41,488 bases of DNA, from positions 1 to 41,488 of the forward strand of contig JAGWIJ010000015.1 of NCBI GenBank assembly GCA_028873535.1. The letters are read 5' to 3'. This document shows, piece by piece, positions 19,652 through 29,428 of this stretch. Made by a program: the position numbers and the translations under genes. Each line of letters starts with the position of its first letter. The stretch's first letter is position 1. Origin of the DNA: Pseudomonadota bacterium (GTDB lineage: Bacteria; Pseudomonadota; Gammaproteobacteria; Burkholderiales; Ferrovaceae). The notes under the pieces are model-generated. The model did no database searches and was not told the DNA's origin. It saw only the letters and a program-made list of their open reading frames with translations.

Positions 19652-20447
19652 GGTGCCGGCGCTGATCGCCCAGCAGCGCGCGCCCGGCAAACACGGCCGT
19701 GGCTTCGAGTGCGCCGTCGCGTCCGATCCACAGTACGGCCTCGGCACCCAGCGCGCGTGCCAGATCCGGCCACGCCGGCGCCGGGCTGGCATGCAGCAGC
19801 GAGGCCGCGCGTGCCACGCTCACCGCAGGCGCGCCGCGCATCACCACCGAACAGCTGGCGCAGGCCCCGGCCCCAGGGTCGGGTGCAAGGTCGGCGCTGG
19901 TCTGCCCTGGCTTGCGGTAGCGCGCATAGTCGGCCACGGTGACCAGCCGCTCGCCGGCATAGAGATCCAGCCCCAGCAGGGGGCGCTGCCCGGCGGGATC
20001 GGGAATGCCCACATGCCAGGGACGATAGCCACGCTCGCCCAGCGCCAGCAGGTGCTGGCCAACGGTGAGCAGCGCGCCACCGGGATCGGGCAGTTCGAGT
20101 TGCGCGGCGGCAGTCTCCAGGCCCAGTCCGCGCCAGGCGATGTCGCTGTCGCCGTGGCTGCCGGCCGCGGCCGCTGGCGGCGCGCTGGCGGCCAGCCGGC
20201 CTGCCACCCGGGCGGGCGCAGCCAGCCAGTCGGCATCGAATGCCGCCAGCGCGTCCCAGACGCGCTGCGCCTGGCGTGCAGCAGCGTCTTCGGCCGGTCC
20301 CCACAGCAACAGTTCACCGGGCGTGCCGAAGGCGCTTCCCGGCAGACGCGACAGCGGTTCGGTGCTGCACGCCGCCAGCGGCAGTCCGGCGGCGGCCGCG
20401 CTGCCGGCCATCCAGCCCAGCAGCCGGCGCCGCGTGCCATTGCTCAT
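19629..20447 (-). CDS. ApbE-like lipoprotein, degenerate FAD:protein FMN transferase relative
   Basis: The 272-residue protein has a twin-arginine-style lipoprotein signal: TRRRLLGWMAGSAAAAGLPLAAC, with lipobox LAAC and Cys27. The middle and C-terminal parts follow the ApbE order: ALLTVGQHLLALGERGYRPWHVGIPDP, LLGLDLYAGERLVTVADYARYRK, VSVARAASLLHASPAP and LGAEAVLWIGRDG. The catalytic H-x-x-D-P-x-T-G motif is replaced by LAPDPGAGACASC, and the metal-binding DALATA helix is absent. The protein is also shorter than usual (about 340). It is probably non-catalytic or altered. Its start overlaps the gshB stop (ATGA), so it is downstream of gshA-gshB in one transcript. Confidence 0.72.
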   Translation of the reverse strand: MSNGTRRRLLGWMAGSAAAAGLPLAACSTEPLSRLPGSAFGTPGELLLWGPAEDAAARQAQRVWDALAAFDADWLAAPARVAGRLAASAPPAAAAGSHGDSDIAWRGLGLETAAAQLELPDPGGALLTVGQHLLALGERGYRPWHVGIPDPAGQRPLLGLDLYAGERLVTVADYARYRKPGQTSADLAPDPGAGACASCSVVMRGAPAVSVARAASLLHASPAPAWPDLARALGAEAVLWIGRDGALEATAVFAGRALLGDQRRHLKVRAGS

Positions 20448-21400
20448 CCTGGCGCCGCGCCGGCCTGCCGTTCCAGCGCCTGCACCACCATCAGCGCCAC
20501 ATCGAAGCCGGTCTGGTCGAGGATTTCGACCATGCAGGTGGGCGAAGTCACGTTGACTTCGGTCAGGTGATTGCCGATCACGTCCAGGCCGACCAGCAAC
20601 AGGCCGCGATCACGCGCATAGGCGCCGACGGCAAGCGCGATCTCGCGCTCGCGCTCGCCCAGCGGCCGGGCTTCGCCGCGCCCGCCCGCCGCCAGATTGC
20701 CGCGCGACTCGCCGGCTGCCGGAATGCGAGCCAGCACGAAGGGCGCCGGCTCGCCATCGACCACCAGCACACGCTTGTCGCCGTCCGCGATGGCTGGCAG
20801 GTAAACCTGCGCCATCACCGTTTCGGCACCATGACGCGTGATGGTTTCGAGGATCACGCTGAGGTTGGGGTCACCGGGTCGCGCGCGGAAGATCTTGCTG
20901 CCGCCCATGCCGTCCAGCGGCTTCAGGATCACGTCGCCGTGCGCGGCCAGGAATTCGCGCAGCACCTCGGCCGAGCGGCTGACCACGGTGGGCGGCATGA
21001 AATGCGGAAAGCGCACCGCGGCCAGCTTCTCGTTGTGGTCGCGCAGCGCGCGCGGACGGTTGAAGACGCGCACGCCGGCCAGTTCGGCCAGTTCCAGCAG
21101 ATGGGTGCTGTACAGGTACTCGAGGTCGAAGGGCGGATCCTGGCGCATCAGCACCACGTCGAAGTGCGCCAGAGGCAGGCGCTGCACCGGTGCGGCGCTG
21201 TACCAGGGCACATGGCCACGCGCGTGCAACTGCAGCTCGCAGGCCTGGGCGTGCACCTGGCCGTCGATCAGGCTCAGCGAGCCCGCCTCGATCGCGCTGA
21301 CGCGGTGGCCGCTGGCGGCTGCCGCGCGCCAGATGGCAATGCTCGAATCCTTGGCGGGCTTGAGGTGTTGCAGCGGGTCGACGATCAGGGCCAGGTGCAT
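20444..21400 (-). CDS. gshB: Glutathione synthetase GshB
   Basis: Joins gamma-glutamylcysteine and glycine with ATP to make glutathione. The 318-residue protein matches E. coli GshB (316). It begins MHLALIVDPLQHLKPAKDSSIAIW. It has YLYSTHLLELAELAGVRVFNRPRALRDHNEKLAA, the ATP-grasp phosphate loop GDVILKPLDGMGGSKIFR, and the C-terminal metal-site motif DVIGNHLTEVNVTSPTCMVEI. An AGGAGA ribosome-binding site lies about 8 bases before the ATG. It follows gshA by 19 bases, so both steps of glutathione synthesis are co-transcribed. Confidence 0.97.
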   Translation of the reverse strand: MHLALIVDPLQHLKPAKDSSIAIWRAAAASGHRVSAIEAGSLSLIDGQVHAQACELQLHARGHVPWYSAAPVQRLPLAHFDVVLMRQDPPFDLEYLYSTHLLELAELAGVRVFNRPRALRDHNEKLAAVRFPHFMPPTVVSRSAEVLREFLAAHGDVILKPLDGMGGSKIFRARPGDPNLSVILETITRHGAETVMAQVYLPAIADGDKRVLVVDGEPAPFVLARIPAAGESRGNLAAGGRGEARPLGEREREIALAVGAYARDRGLLLVGLDVIGNHLTEVNVTSPTCMVEILDQTGFDVALMVVQALERQAGAAPG

Positions 21401-21419
21401 GCGGACGGTCTCCTGCGGT

Positions 21420-22742
21420 TCAGACCTTGGTTGCGGCGGGCTGCGGCAGCTGGCTGGCGTCGTGCTGGCCGAATTCCGCTGCCATGTCCTCGAGCTCCAG
21501 CGAAGCCGCCAGCAGTGCCAGTCGCGCCACCACGCCGTAGGTATAGAAGCGGTTGGGGTGCGTTTCGCTGCAGTCCGCGTCCGGCGCCTGGCAGTTGCCC
21601 TCGAAGGCCAGCGGCACGAAATGCATGCCCGGCGCGTTGAGGTTTTCGTCCTGGCCGCGGCCGGTATGGACCCGGTAGAAGCCGCCCACCACGAAGTGGT
21701 CGATCATGTAGACCACCGGTTCGGCCACGCCTTGCTCGACCTGCTCGAAGGTGTAGACGCCCTCCTGGATCAGCACTTCGCTGACTTCCAGGCCCTCCTT
21801 CACCACCGCCATCTTGTTGCGCTGCTTGCGGTTCAGGTTGCGCACGTCGTCCGGGCTCTTGACCGTCATGATGCCCATGCCGTAGGTGCCGGCGTCGGCT
21901 TTCACGATCAGGAAGGGATCGTGCGGGATCTCGTACTGGCGATACTTGTCGCGGATCTGCCCGAGCAGTTCTTCCACATTGGCGGCCAGGCAGTCCTCGC
22001 CCTCGCGCGCCGAGAAGTCGATGCGGCCACAGGTCGAGAACAGCGGGTTGACGAACCAGGGATCGATGCCGAGCAGGCGCGCGAAGTCCTCCGACACGCG
22101 GTCGTAGGCCAGGAAGTGGCGCGACTTGCGGCGTGTGCTCCAGCCGGCCCAGGTGGGCGGGATCACCTGTTGCTCCAGCCCCTGCAGGATCGCCGGAACA
22201 CCGCCCGACAGGTCGTTGTTGAGCAGCACCGCACACGGGTCGAAGTCGGGCAGGCGCAGGCGCTTGCCGTCGCGCTGCACGGGCTCCAGCACCAGGCTGT
22301 CGCCATTGGGCAAATCGAACGGGGTCGGCCCGGTCAGGTCGGGAATCAGCGAACCGATGCGCACCTTGACGCCGGCGCGCGTCAGCAGGCTGCGCAGCGC
22401 CGCGATGTTCTGCAGATAGAACAGGTTGCGCGTGTGGTTCTCGGGGATCAGCAGCAGCTTCTCGGTTTCCGGGCAGAGCTTCTCGACCGCGGACATCAGG
22501 GCGTGCACCGCCAGCGGATGGAAGTCCTCGCGCAGGTTGTTGAAGCCGGCCGGGAACAGGTTGGTGTCGACCGGGGCCAGCTTGAAGCCGCTGTTGCGCA
22601 GATCGACCGAGGCGTAGAAGGGCGCTGCGTGTTCCTGCCACTGCTGGCGGAACCAGTGCTCGATCTCGGGCATCGCGCCCAGGACCTGCTTTTCCAGGCT
22701 CAGCAACGGCCCGGTGAGGGCAGTGGTGAGGTGAGGCACCAT
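21420..22742 (-). CDS. gshA: Glutamate-cysteine ligase GshA, proteobacterial type
   Basis: First and rate-limiting step of glutathione synthesis. The 440-residue protein does not resemble E. coli GshA. It fits the separate proteobacterial family found in betaproteobacteria and some others, beginning MVPHLTTALTGPLLSLEKQVL with DLRNSGFKLAPVDTNLFPAGFNNL close behind. Other features are LIPENHTRNLFYLQNIA, LNNDLSGGVP, and VKADAGTYGMGIMTV, a likely ATP-grasp nucleotide loop. An AAGGAG site precedes the ATG at 22742. The divergent sufR gene starts 193 bases away. In several betaproteobacteria gshA follows amtB; here the SUF operon and a protease gene lie between them. Confidence 0.95.
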   Translation of the reverse strand: MVPHLTTALTGPLLSLEKQVLGAMPEIEHWFRQQWQEHAAPFYASVDLRNSGFKLAPVDTNLFPAGFNNLREDFHPLAVHALMSAVEKLCPETEKLLLIPENHTRNLFYLQNIAALRSLLTRAGVKVRIGSLIPDLTGPTPFDLPNGDSLVLEPVQRDGKRLRLPDFDPCAVLLNNDLSGGVPAILQGLEQQVIPPTWAGWSTRRKSRHFLAYDRVSEDFARLLGIDPWFVNPLFSTCGRIDFSAREGEDCLAANVEELLGQIRDKYRQYEIPHDPFLIVKADAGTYGMGIMTVKSPDDVRNLNRKQRNKMAVVKEGLEVSEVLIQEGVYTFEQVEQGVAEPVVYMIDHFVVGGFYRVHTGRGQDENLNAPGMHFVPLAFEGNCQAPDADCSETHPNRFYTYGVVARLALLAASLELEDMAAEFGQHDASQLPQPAATKV

Positions 22743-22863
22743 GGGACATCTCCTTGGCTTGCCGGATGACCCGGAACGACGGGGCGGCTTTCCGGCCGAT
22801 GACGCGGCCCGGCAGTGTACCAGAGCCAGCCAGTCGGCCTGATACGTGCACCGGCAGCGTCGA

Positions 22864-22893
22864 TTGCTGTGGCATGCGATACGGTACTATAAT
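22864..22893 (+). promoter_or_regulatory. Promoter of the suf operon with overlapping inverted repeat
   Basis: TTGCTG (22864-22869) and a perfect TATAAT (22888-22893) are separated by 18 bases and read toward sufR. An 11-base inverted repeat ACTAT-A-ATAGT (22886-22896) covers the -10 box. It is a natural position for repression, most simply by the Rrf2 protein encoded immediately downstream. Confidence 0.72.
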
Positions 22894-22935
22894 AGTCCAC
22901 ATTGCATTTCACCAAGCCCAAGGCGCCATTTTCCC

Positions 22936-23400
22936 ATGCTCAAGATGGGCAAGCTCACCGACTATGCCACCGTGATCATGAGCTATCTCGCTCAGAATCC
23001 CGGCCAGGTGCATGCCGCCAGCGAGCTCGCGCTGGTGGTGGGGGTGGGTGCGCCGACCGCGCTCAAGGTCCTCAAGACCCTGGCGCGGGCCGGATTGCTG
23101 CAGTCGCAACGCGGCACCAAGGGCGGCTACCAGCTGACCCGGCCGGCGACGCAGATCACCGTGGCGGACATCCTGCAGGCCATGGAGGGTCCGATCGGGC
23201 TGACCGAGTGCGGCAGCAGCCCGGGTGCCTGCCTGCGCGAATCGCGCTGCGGGGTGCGCACCAACTGGCAGCGCATCAGCCAGGCCGTGGGTGAGGCGCT
23301 GGCACGCGTCACGCTGGCCGAAATGGCCGCACCGCCGCCGCATCCCGTCCATTTCGTCAAGCCGGTGGTCGAGACCGCCGGCGCCGAGGCAGGCGCCTGA
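22936..23400 (+). CDS. sufR: Rrf2-family SUF operon regulator
   Basis: Iron-sulfur-sensing transcription factor of the IscR/Rrf2 family, 154 residues. The N-terminal winged helix [22 protein letters not shown] ... [41 protein letters not shown] is typical. The cluster-binding cysteines are in [17 protein letters not shown] (C-x7-C-x5-C). The LTDYATVIM start is characteristic of the SUF-type branch of Rrf2 proteins that open suf operons. The start is the ATG at 22936, 43 bases after the -10 box. It lies 26 bases before sufB and probably controls its own operon through the inverted repeat at the promoter. Confidence 0.92.
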   Translation: MLKMGKLTDYATVIMSYLAQNPGQVHAASELALVVGVGAPTALKVLKTLARAGLLQSQRGTKGGYQLTRPATQITVADILQAMEGPIGLTECGSSPGACLRESRCGVRTNWQRISQAVGEALARVTLAEMAAPPPHPVHFVKPVVETAGAEAGA

Positions 23401-23426
23401 GCGCCGCCGCGAATCGGAGATTCCTC

Positions 23427-24875
23427 ATGTCGCAATCGCAAACCACCCTCGACGAGATCATCGGCAAGGACTACGAGCACGGCTTCGTGACCAGCGTGGA
23501 GATGGACGTCATCCCGCGTGGCCTGTCCGAGGACGTGGTGCGCCTGATCTCGGCCAAGAAGAACGAGCCGGAATGGCTGCTGGAATGGCGTCTGGCGGCA
23601 TATCGTCATTGGCTCACCATGACGCCGCCGCAATGGGCCAGCGTGCACCACGCCCCCATCGACTTCCAGGACATCATCTACTACGCCGCACCGCGCTCGC
23701 AGAACGACGGCCCGAAGAGCCTCGACGAAGTCGATCCCGAACTGCTCAAGACCTACGACAAGCTGGGCATCCCGCTGCACGAGCGCGCCATCCTGGCCGG
23801 CGTCGCGGTCGACGCGGTATTCGACAGCGTATCGGTGGCCACCACCTTCAAGGACAAGCTGGCCGAGGTCGGGATCATTTTCGGCAGTTTCTCCGAGGCC
23901 GTGCAGCATCACCCGGACCTGGTGCGTCAGTACCTGGGCTCGGTCGTGCCGGTCGGCGACAACTACTACGCGGCGCTGAACTCCGCGGTGTTCTCCGACG
24001 GTTCCTTCTGCTACATCCCGCCGGGCGTGCGCTGCCCGATGGAGCTCTCCACCTATTTCCGCATCAATGCCCGGAACACCGGGCAATTCGAGCGCACCCT
24101 GATCGTTGCCGACGCTGGCGCCTACGTGAGCTATCTCGAAGGCTGCACCGCGCCGATGCGCGACGAGAACCAGCTGCACGCCGCGGTGGTGGAGCTGGTG
24201 GCGCTGGAACGCGCGCAGATCAAATACTCCACCGTCCAGAACTGGTATCCGGGCGACAAGGAAGGCCGCGGCGGCATCTACAATTTCGTCACCAAGCGCG
24301 GCGAATGCCGCGGCGACCACGCCAAGATTTCGTGGACGCAGGTCGAGACGGGTTCGGCGATCACCTGGAAATATCCCAGCGTGGTGCTCAAGGGCGATCA
24401 TTCGATCGGCGAGTTCTACTCGGTGGCGCTGACCAACCATCGCCAGCAGGCCGATACCGGCACCAAGATGATCCACCTGGGGCGCAACACGCGCAGCACC
24501 ATCGTCTCCAAGGGCATCTCTGCCGGCCACGGCCAGCAGGCCTATCGCGGTCTGGTGCGCGTGGCGAAGAGCGCGGTCGGCGCACGCAACTACACGCAGT
24601 GCGATTCGCTGCTGCTCGGCGACCGCTGCCAGGCACACACCTTCCCCTACATCGAGGTCAAGCAGCCCCAGGCCACCGTCGAGCATGAGGCTTCGACCTC
24701 GCGGATCAGCGAAGACCAGCTGTTCTTCTGCCGCAGCCGGGGCCTGTCGCCCGAGGATGCCGTGTCGATGATCGTCAATGGCTTCTGCAAGGAAGTGTTC
24801 AAGGAACTGCCGATGGAATTCGCCGTCGAGGCGCAGAAGCTGCTCGGCGTCAGTCTGGAGGGCTCGGTCGGCTGA
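23427..24875 (+). CDS. sufB: Fe-S cluster assembly scaffold SufB
   Basis: Core scaffold of the SufBCD complex, on which nascent Fe-S clusters are built. The 482-residue protein begins [25 protein letters not shown], continues [16 protein letters not shown] and [35 protein letters not shown], and has the beta-helix core. The C-terminal block [33 protein letters not shown] contains the conserved cysteine and the SufC-binding end. A GGAGA ribosome-binding site is present upstream. The length is typical (480-495). Confidence 0.98.
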   Translation: MSQSQTTLDEIIGKDYEHGFVTSVEMDVIPRGLSEDVVRLISAKKNEPEWLLEWRLAAYRHWLTMTPPQWASVHHAPIDFQDIIYYAAPRSQNDGPKSLDEVDPELLKTYDKLGIPLHERAILAGVAVDAVFDSVSVATTFKDKLAEVGIIFGSFSEAVQHHPDLVRQYLGSVVPVGDNYYAALNSAVFSDGSFCYIPPGVRCPMELSTYFRINARNTGQFERTLIVADAGAYVSYLEGCTAPMRDENQLHAAVVELVALERAQIKYSTVQNWYPGDKEGRGGIYNFVTKRGECRGDHAKISWTQVETGSAITWKYPSVVLKGDHSIGEFYSVALTNHRQQADTGTKMIHLGRNTRSTIVSKGISAGHGQQAYRGLVRVAKSAVGARNYTQCDSLLLGDRCQAHTFPYIEVKQPQATVEHEASTSRISEDQLFFCRSRGLSPEDAVSMIVNGFCKEVFKELPMEFAVEAQKLLGVSLEGSVG

Positions 24876-24906
24876 GCGCCGCCTGGTCCGCAACCAAGGA
24901 AGGAAC

Positions 24907-25664
<758 letters not shown>

Positions 25665-25668
<4 letters not shown>

Positions 25669-26978
25669 GCCTGGTCGAGCATTTCGGCGCCGAGCACGCG
25701 CGTCTGGCTGCGCAGTTACCGGGCGCCGGTCATCCGGCGGTCGACAGCGTGCGCGGCGCTGCACTGGCGCGCTTCCGCAGTCAGGGCCTGCCGCAGACCC
25801 GCCTGGAGGACTGGAAATACACCAGCCTGGCGGGCCTGGAGCACAAGCCGCTGCCGGTGGCGGCATCCGCTGGATCGCTCACGGCCGGGCAGTTGGCGGC
25901 ACAGGCGGCCCTGCCGCAGGCGGTGCATCGCCTGGTGTTCATCGACGGTCATTTCGCGCCCGAGCATTCCTTCCACCAGCTGCCAGCGGGTGCCCTGGCC
26001 GCGTCGCTGGCTGCGCGCCTGGCTGCAGCGCCGCAGGACGGCCTGCCGGCGGACGATCCTGCCGCCAGTGCGCTGTCCGCGCTCAACCTGGCGTTCAGCG
26101 CCGACGGGCTCGAACTCGAGGTGGCCGCGGGCGTGGTGGTCGAGCAGCCCATCCTGCTGCTGTGGGTCGGCAGCCAGCCCGAACACAGCACCTTCCCGGC
26201 GCTGCGCGTGCGCCTGGGCCAGGGCGCGCGCGCCTGCCTGGTCGAGCAGCACCTGTCGCTGCATGCCGGCACGGCGGTCAACACCGCAGTGGCGCGCATC
26301 AGCCTGGCCGGGCAGGCCGAGCTGCAGCACATCAAGGTGCAGGCCGAGGGACCGCGCGTGGTGCATCTGTCCGACTGCGCCGTGGAGCTGGCCGCCGGCG
26401 CACGGCTGCGCTCCCTGGTGCTGGCGCTGGGTGGCCAGCTCGGCCGCGAGGACCTGCGCATTGCATTGCAGGGCCGCAATGCCGCCGCCGAACTCGACGG
26501 CCTGTACCTGGCGCGCGGACGCCGCCATCTCGACCATCACACCACGGTGGTCCACGCCAGCCCGGATTGCAGCAGCCGCCAGGACTACCGCGGCATCATC
26601 GACGATGCCGCGCGCGCCGTCTTCAACGGCCGCGTGGTGGTGGCCCGGGATGCCCAGCACACCGATGCGCAGCAGACCAATGCCAACCTGCTGCTGTCGG
26701 ATGCGGCCGAGATCGACACCAAGCCGCAGCTCGAGATCTTCGCCGACGACGTGCGCTGCAGCCACGGCGCGACGGTCGGTCAGCTCGATGCTGCCGAACT
26801 GTTCTATCTTCGCTCGCGCGGCCTCGACGAGGCCCAGGCGCGCACCCTGGTCACCTTCGCCTTTGCGGCGCGCTGTCTGGCGCCAGTGCCTGCTGGCACG
26901 CCGCTGCACGACGGTCTGAGGCGCCTGCTGCTGGCAGCGCTGCCGGGTGGCGAACAGCTGGAGAACCTGACGCCATGA
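25665..26978 (+). CDS. sufD: Fe-S cluster assembly protein SufD
   Basis: Partner of SufB in the SufBC2D complex; involved in iron acquisition for the cluster. The 437-residue protein starts at a GTG overlapping the sufC stop. An N-terminal helical domain with QTRLEDWKYTSL is followed by the beta-helix core, including HHTTVVHASPDCSSRQDYRG, ARDAQHTDAQQTNANLLLS, KPQLEIFADDVRCSHGATVG with the conserved histidine, and FYLRSRGLDEAQARTLV. It ends in an ATGA overlap with sufS, so translation of sufC-sufD-sufS is coupled. Confidence 0.97.
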
Positions 26979-28222
26979 ACCATCCCTCGCCAGCCGGCCT
27001 GGGTCTCGATGTCGAGGCCATCCGAGCCGACTTCCCGATCCTGCACACGCAGGTGCACGACCGTCCGCTGGTCTATCTCGACAATGCGGCAACCTGCCAG
27101 AAGCCGCGCGCGGTGATCGAATCCGAGCGTCACTACTACGAGACGCTCAACGCCAACATCCATCGCGGCGTCCACCTGCTCAGCCAGCGCGCCACCGACG
27201 CCTACGAGGCGTCGCGCGAAGCGGTGCGTGCCCTGCTCAATGCACCGGCCACGCAGGACATCATTTTCACGCGCGGCACCACCGAGGCCATCAATCTGGT
27301 CGCGCAGAGCTGGGGGCGCAGCACGCTGCGGCCCGGCGACGAGATCCTGGTCACGCACATGGAGCACCATTCCAACATCGTGCCCTGGCAGCTCCTGTGC
27401 GAGCAGACCGGCGCCGTGCTCAAGGTGGTGCCGATCGACGAGCGCGGCGTGCTCGAGCTTGACGCGCTCGACAGCCTGCTCACCTCGCGTACGCGCCTGT
27501 TCGCCATGACCCACGTGTCCAACGCGCTCGGTACCGTCAATCCGGTGGCCGAGCTGGTGGCACGTGCCCGGCAGGTGGGTGCGCTCACGCTGGTCGACGG
27601 CGCGCAGGCGATTGCGCATGTGGCCGTGGACGTGCAGGCGATCGACTGCGACTTCTACGCCTTCTCGGCGCACAAGCTCTACGGCCCCACCGGGGTCGGC
27701 GTGCTCTACGGGCGCCGCGAGCTGCTCGAGCAGATGCCGCCGTGGCAGGGCGGTGGCGACATGATCGCGCTGGTGCGCTTCAGCGGCAGCCGCTGGAACC
27801 ATCTGCCCTACAAGTTCGAGGCCGGCACGCCCAACATCGCGGGCGGCGTGGCGCTCAAGGCCGCCATCGACTACGTGCGTACGCTGGGCATCGACGCCAT
27901 TGCCGCGTACGAAGCCGGGCTGCTGGACTACGCGAGCCAGCGCGCGCGCGATTTCCCCGGCCTGCGCGTGGTCGGCGAGGCACCCGGCAAGGCCGCCATC
28001 CTGTCCTTCGTGCTGGAAGGCATCCATCCGCACGACATCGGCACCATCCTCGACATGGAGGGCGTGGCCATCCGCACGGGCCATCATTGCGCCATGCCCG
28101 TGATGGAGCGCTATGGCATTCCCGCCACGGCGCGCGCCTCGTTCGCCTTCTACAACACCCGTGCCGAAGTCGATGCGCTGTTCACCGCGCTCGCCAAGGT
28201 GCAGAAGCTGTTCCGCGGATGA
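26975..28222 (+). CDS. sufS: Cysteine desulfurase SufS
   Basis: PLP enzyme that removes sulfur from cysteine and holds it as a persulfide for cluster assembly. The 415-residue protein has YLDNAATCQKP near the N-terminus, THMEHHSNIVPW, the cofactor aspartate in LVDGAQAIAH, the PLP lysine in FSAHKLYGPTGVGVLYGR, and the catalytic cysteine in IRTGHHCAMPVM. This is the group II (SufS) form. The preferred start at 26975 overlaps the sufD stop; the longer upstream frame lies within sufD and is a shadow. It is followed by sufU, not sufE. Confidence 0.97.
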   Translation: MNHPSPAGLGLDVEAIRADFPILHTQVHDRPLVYLDNAATCQKPRAVIESERHYYETLNANIHRGVHLLSQRATDAYEASREAVRALLNAPATQDIIFTRGTTEAINLVAQSWGRSTLRPGDEILVTHMEHHSNIVPWQLLCEQTGAVLKVVPIDERGVLELDALDSLLTSRTRLFAMTHVSNALGTVNPVAELVARARQVGALTLVDGAQAIAHVAVDVQAIDCDFYAFSAHKLYGPTGVGVLYGRRELLEQMPPWQGGGDMIALVRFSGSRWNHLPYKFEAGTPNIAGGVALKAAIDYVRTLGIDAIAAYEAGLLDYASQRARDFPGLRVVGEAPGKAAILSFVLEGIHPHDIGTILDMEGVAIRTGHHCAMPVMERYGIPATARASFAFYNTRAEVDALFTALAKVQKLFRG

Positions 28223-28250
28223 ACGCGGGGCATCCGGGCCAAGGACCGAC

Positions 28251-28697
28251 ATGAGCGATCTGCGCGAGCTTTACCAGGAAGTGATCTTCGATCACAACCG
28301 CAATCCCCGCAATTTCGGCCGGCCCGCGCGGTTCGACCGCAGCAGCGAGGGCTTCAACCCGCTGTGCGGTGACCGCCTGACGCTGTACATCGCCTTCGGC
28401 GAGGACGGCCGCGTGGCGCAGGCGGCCTTCGAAGGCCAGGGCTGCGCCATCTCCACCGCCAGCGCGTCGCTGATGACCGAGGCGCTCAAGGGGCGCAGCG
28501 TGGAAGAAGCCGAAGCACTGTTCCAGAAATTCCATGGCCTGGTGATGGGCGATGCCGAAATCGATCCGGCCACGCTCGGCAAGCTGCAGGTGCTGGCCGG
28601 CGTGCGCGAGTTCCCGGCACGCGTCAAATGCGCCACCCTGGCCTGGCACACCTTGCACGCCGCCCTGCACGGCGAGCAGCACGTTTCGACCGAGTGA
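28251..28697 (+). CDS. sufU: SufU, zinc-dependent sulfur-transfer protein (IscU-like fold)
   Basis: The 148-residue protein accepts sulfur from SufS. Zinc/cluster ligands are present in NPLCGDRL (Cys and Asp), GQGCAISTAS (Cys) and RVKCATLAWHTL (Cys). Between the second and third cysteines is the extra segment GDAEIDPATLGKLQVLAGV that separates SufU from IscU. In Bacillus, SufU exchanges its zinc with SufS and activates it, replacing SufE. The gene lies 28 bases after sufS, and no sufE is present in the operon. Confidence 0.94.
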   Translation: MSDLRELYQEVIFDHNRNPRNFGRPARFDRSSEGFNPLCGDRLTLYIAFGEDGRVAQAAFEGQGCAISTASASLMTEALKGRSVEEAEALFQKFHGLVMGDAEIDPATLGKLQVLAGVREFPARVKCATLAWHTLHAALHGEQHVSTE

Positions 28698-28706
28698 GGC
28701 AGCCCC

Positions 28707-29060
28707 ATGTTTGAATGGCTCAAGGAACCCGAAGCGCCCGCGCCGCGCTCGCGCGATGAGCTCGAGCAGGCCGTGATCGACCAGCTCAAGACGGTCTACG
28801 ACCCCGAGATCCCGGTCAATATCTACGACCTTGGCCTGATCTACGGCGTGTGCCTGGACGAAGCCGGCACCCATGTCGACATCGACATGACGCTCACGGC
28901 GCCCGGCTGTCCGGTTGCCCAGACCTTTCCGGGCGAAGTCGAACGGCGCATCTGTGAGATCCCCGGCATCACCTCGTGCAAGGTCGAACTGGTGTGGGAG
29001 CCGCCCTGGACACGCGAACGCATGACCGAAGCGGCGCTGCTCGAACTCGGCATGATGTGA
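28707..29060 (+). CDS. sufT: SufT / DUF59 (MIP18-like) Fe-S maturation protein
   Basis: The 117-residue protein of the DUF59 family has the hallmark TVYDPEIPVNIYDLGLIYGV, DMTLTAPGCPVAQTFPGEVE, and VELVWEPPWTRERMTEAALLELGM. The conserved cysteine is in APGCP. Family members help deliver Fe-S clusters to target proteins. It is 9 bases downstream of sufU and 7 bases upstream of the Rieske gene, inside the suf operon. Confidence 0.94.
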   Translation: MFEWLKEPEAPAPRSRDELEQAVIDQLKTVYDPEIPVNIYDLGLIYGVCLDEAGTHVDIDMTLTAPGCPVAQTFPGEVERRICEIPGITSCKVELVWEPPWTRERMTEAALLELGMM

Positions 29061-29067
29061 GCGCTGC

Positions 29068-29385
29068 ATGAGCGAATGGACCACGGTGGAAGGCGATGCC
29101 GCGCTGCCCGAGGGCGGCGTGCTGCCGGTCGACCTGGACGGCCTGCCGGTGATCCTGGTGCGTCACCTGGGCTGTGTGCATGCTTTCGAGAACCGCTGCA
29201 CGCATGACGGCAGCGAGCTGACCGGCGGACATATCGAGGACGGCCAGCTGGTGTGCCCACACCATGGCGCGCGCTTCCAACTGCCCGGTGGCGCGGCCAC
29301 CTGCGCGCCCGCCTACGAGCCGCTCACGCCGATCGCGGCCAGGGTCGAGGGCGGCGTCATCCAGCTCAAAGACGATCGCTGGTAG
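29068..29385 (+). CDS. Rieske-type [2Fe-2S] ferredoxin
   Basis: Small soluble ferredoxin of 105 residues. The Rieske ligands are in RCTHDGSEL (C-x-H) and CPHHGARFQLPGG (C-x2-H). It resembles the ferredoxin components of non-haem dioxygenases and NirD-like proteins, and it lacks a membrane anchor. Its place at the end of the suf operon suggests it either supplies electrons for cluster assembly or is simply a co-expressed Fe-S protein; the partner is not visible here. The gene ends 44 bases from the convergent protease gene. Confidence 0.92.
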   Translation: MSEWTTVEGDAALPEGGVLPVDLDGLPVILVRHLGCVHAFENRCTHDGSELTGGHIEDGQLVCPHHGARFQLPGGAATCAPAYEPLTPIAARVEGGVIQLKDDRW

Positions 29386-29390
29386 CCGGT

Positions 29391-29413
29391 AGCGCCGCCG
29401 CAGCGGCGGCGCT
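29391..29413. terminator. Hairpin between the suf operon and the protease gene
   Basis: An almost perfect GC-rich palindrome: AGCGCCGCCGC pairs with GCGGCGGCGCT around a single A. It sits between two convergent genes. There is no T-run, so it is a likely bidirectional barrier but not a classic terminator. Confidence 0.5.
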
Positions 29414-29428
29414 TGCCCGGTCCGGCGC

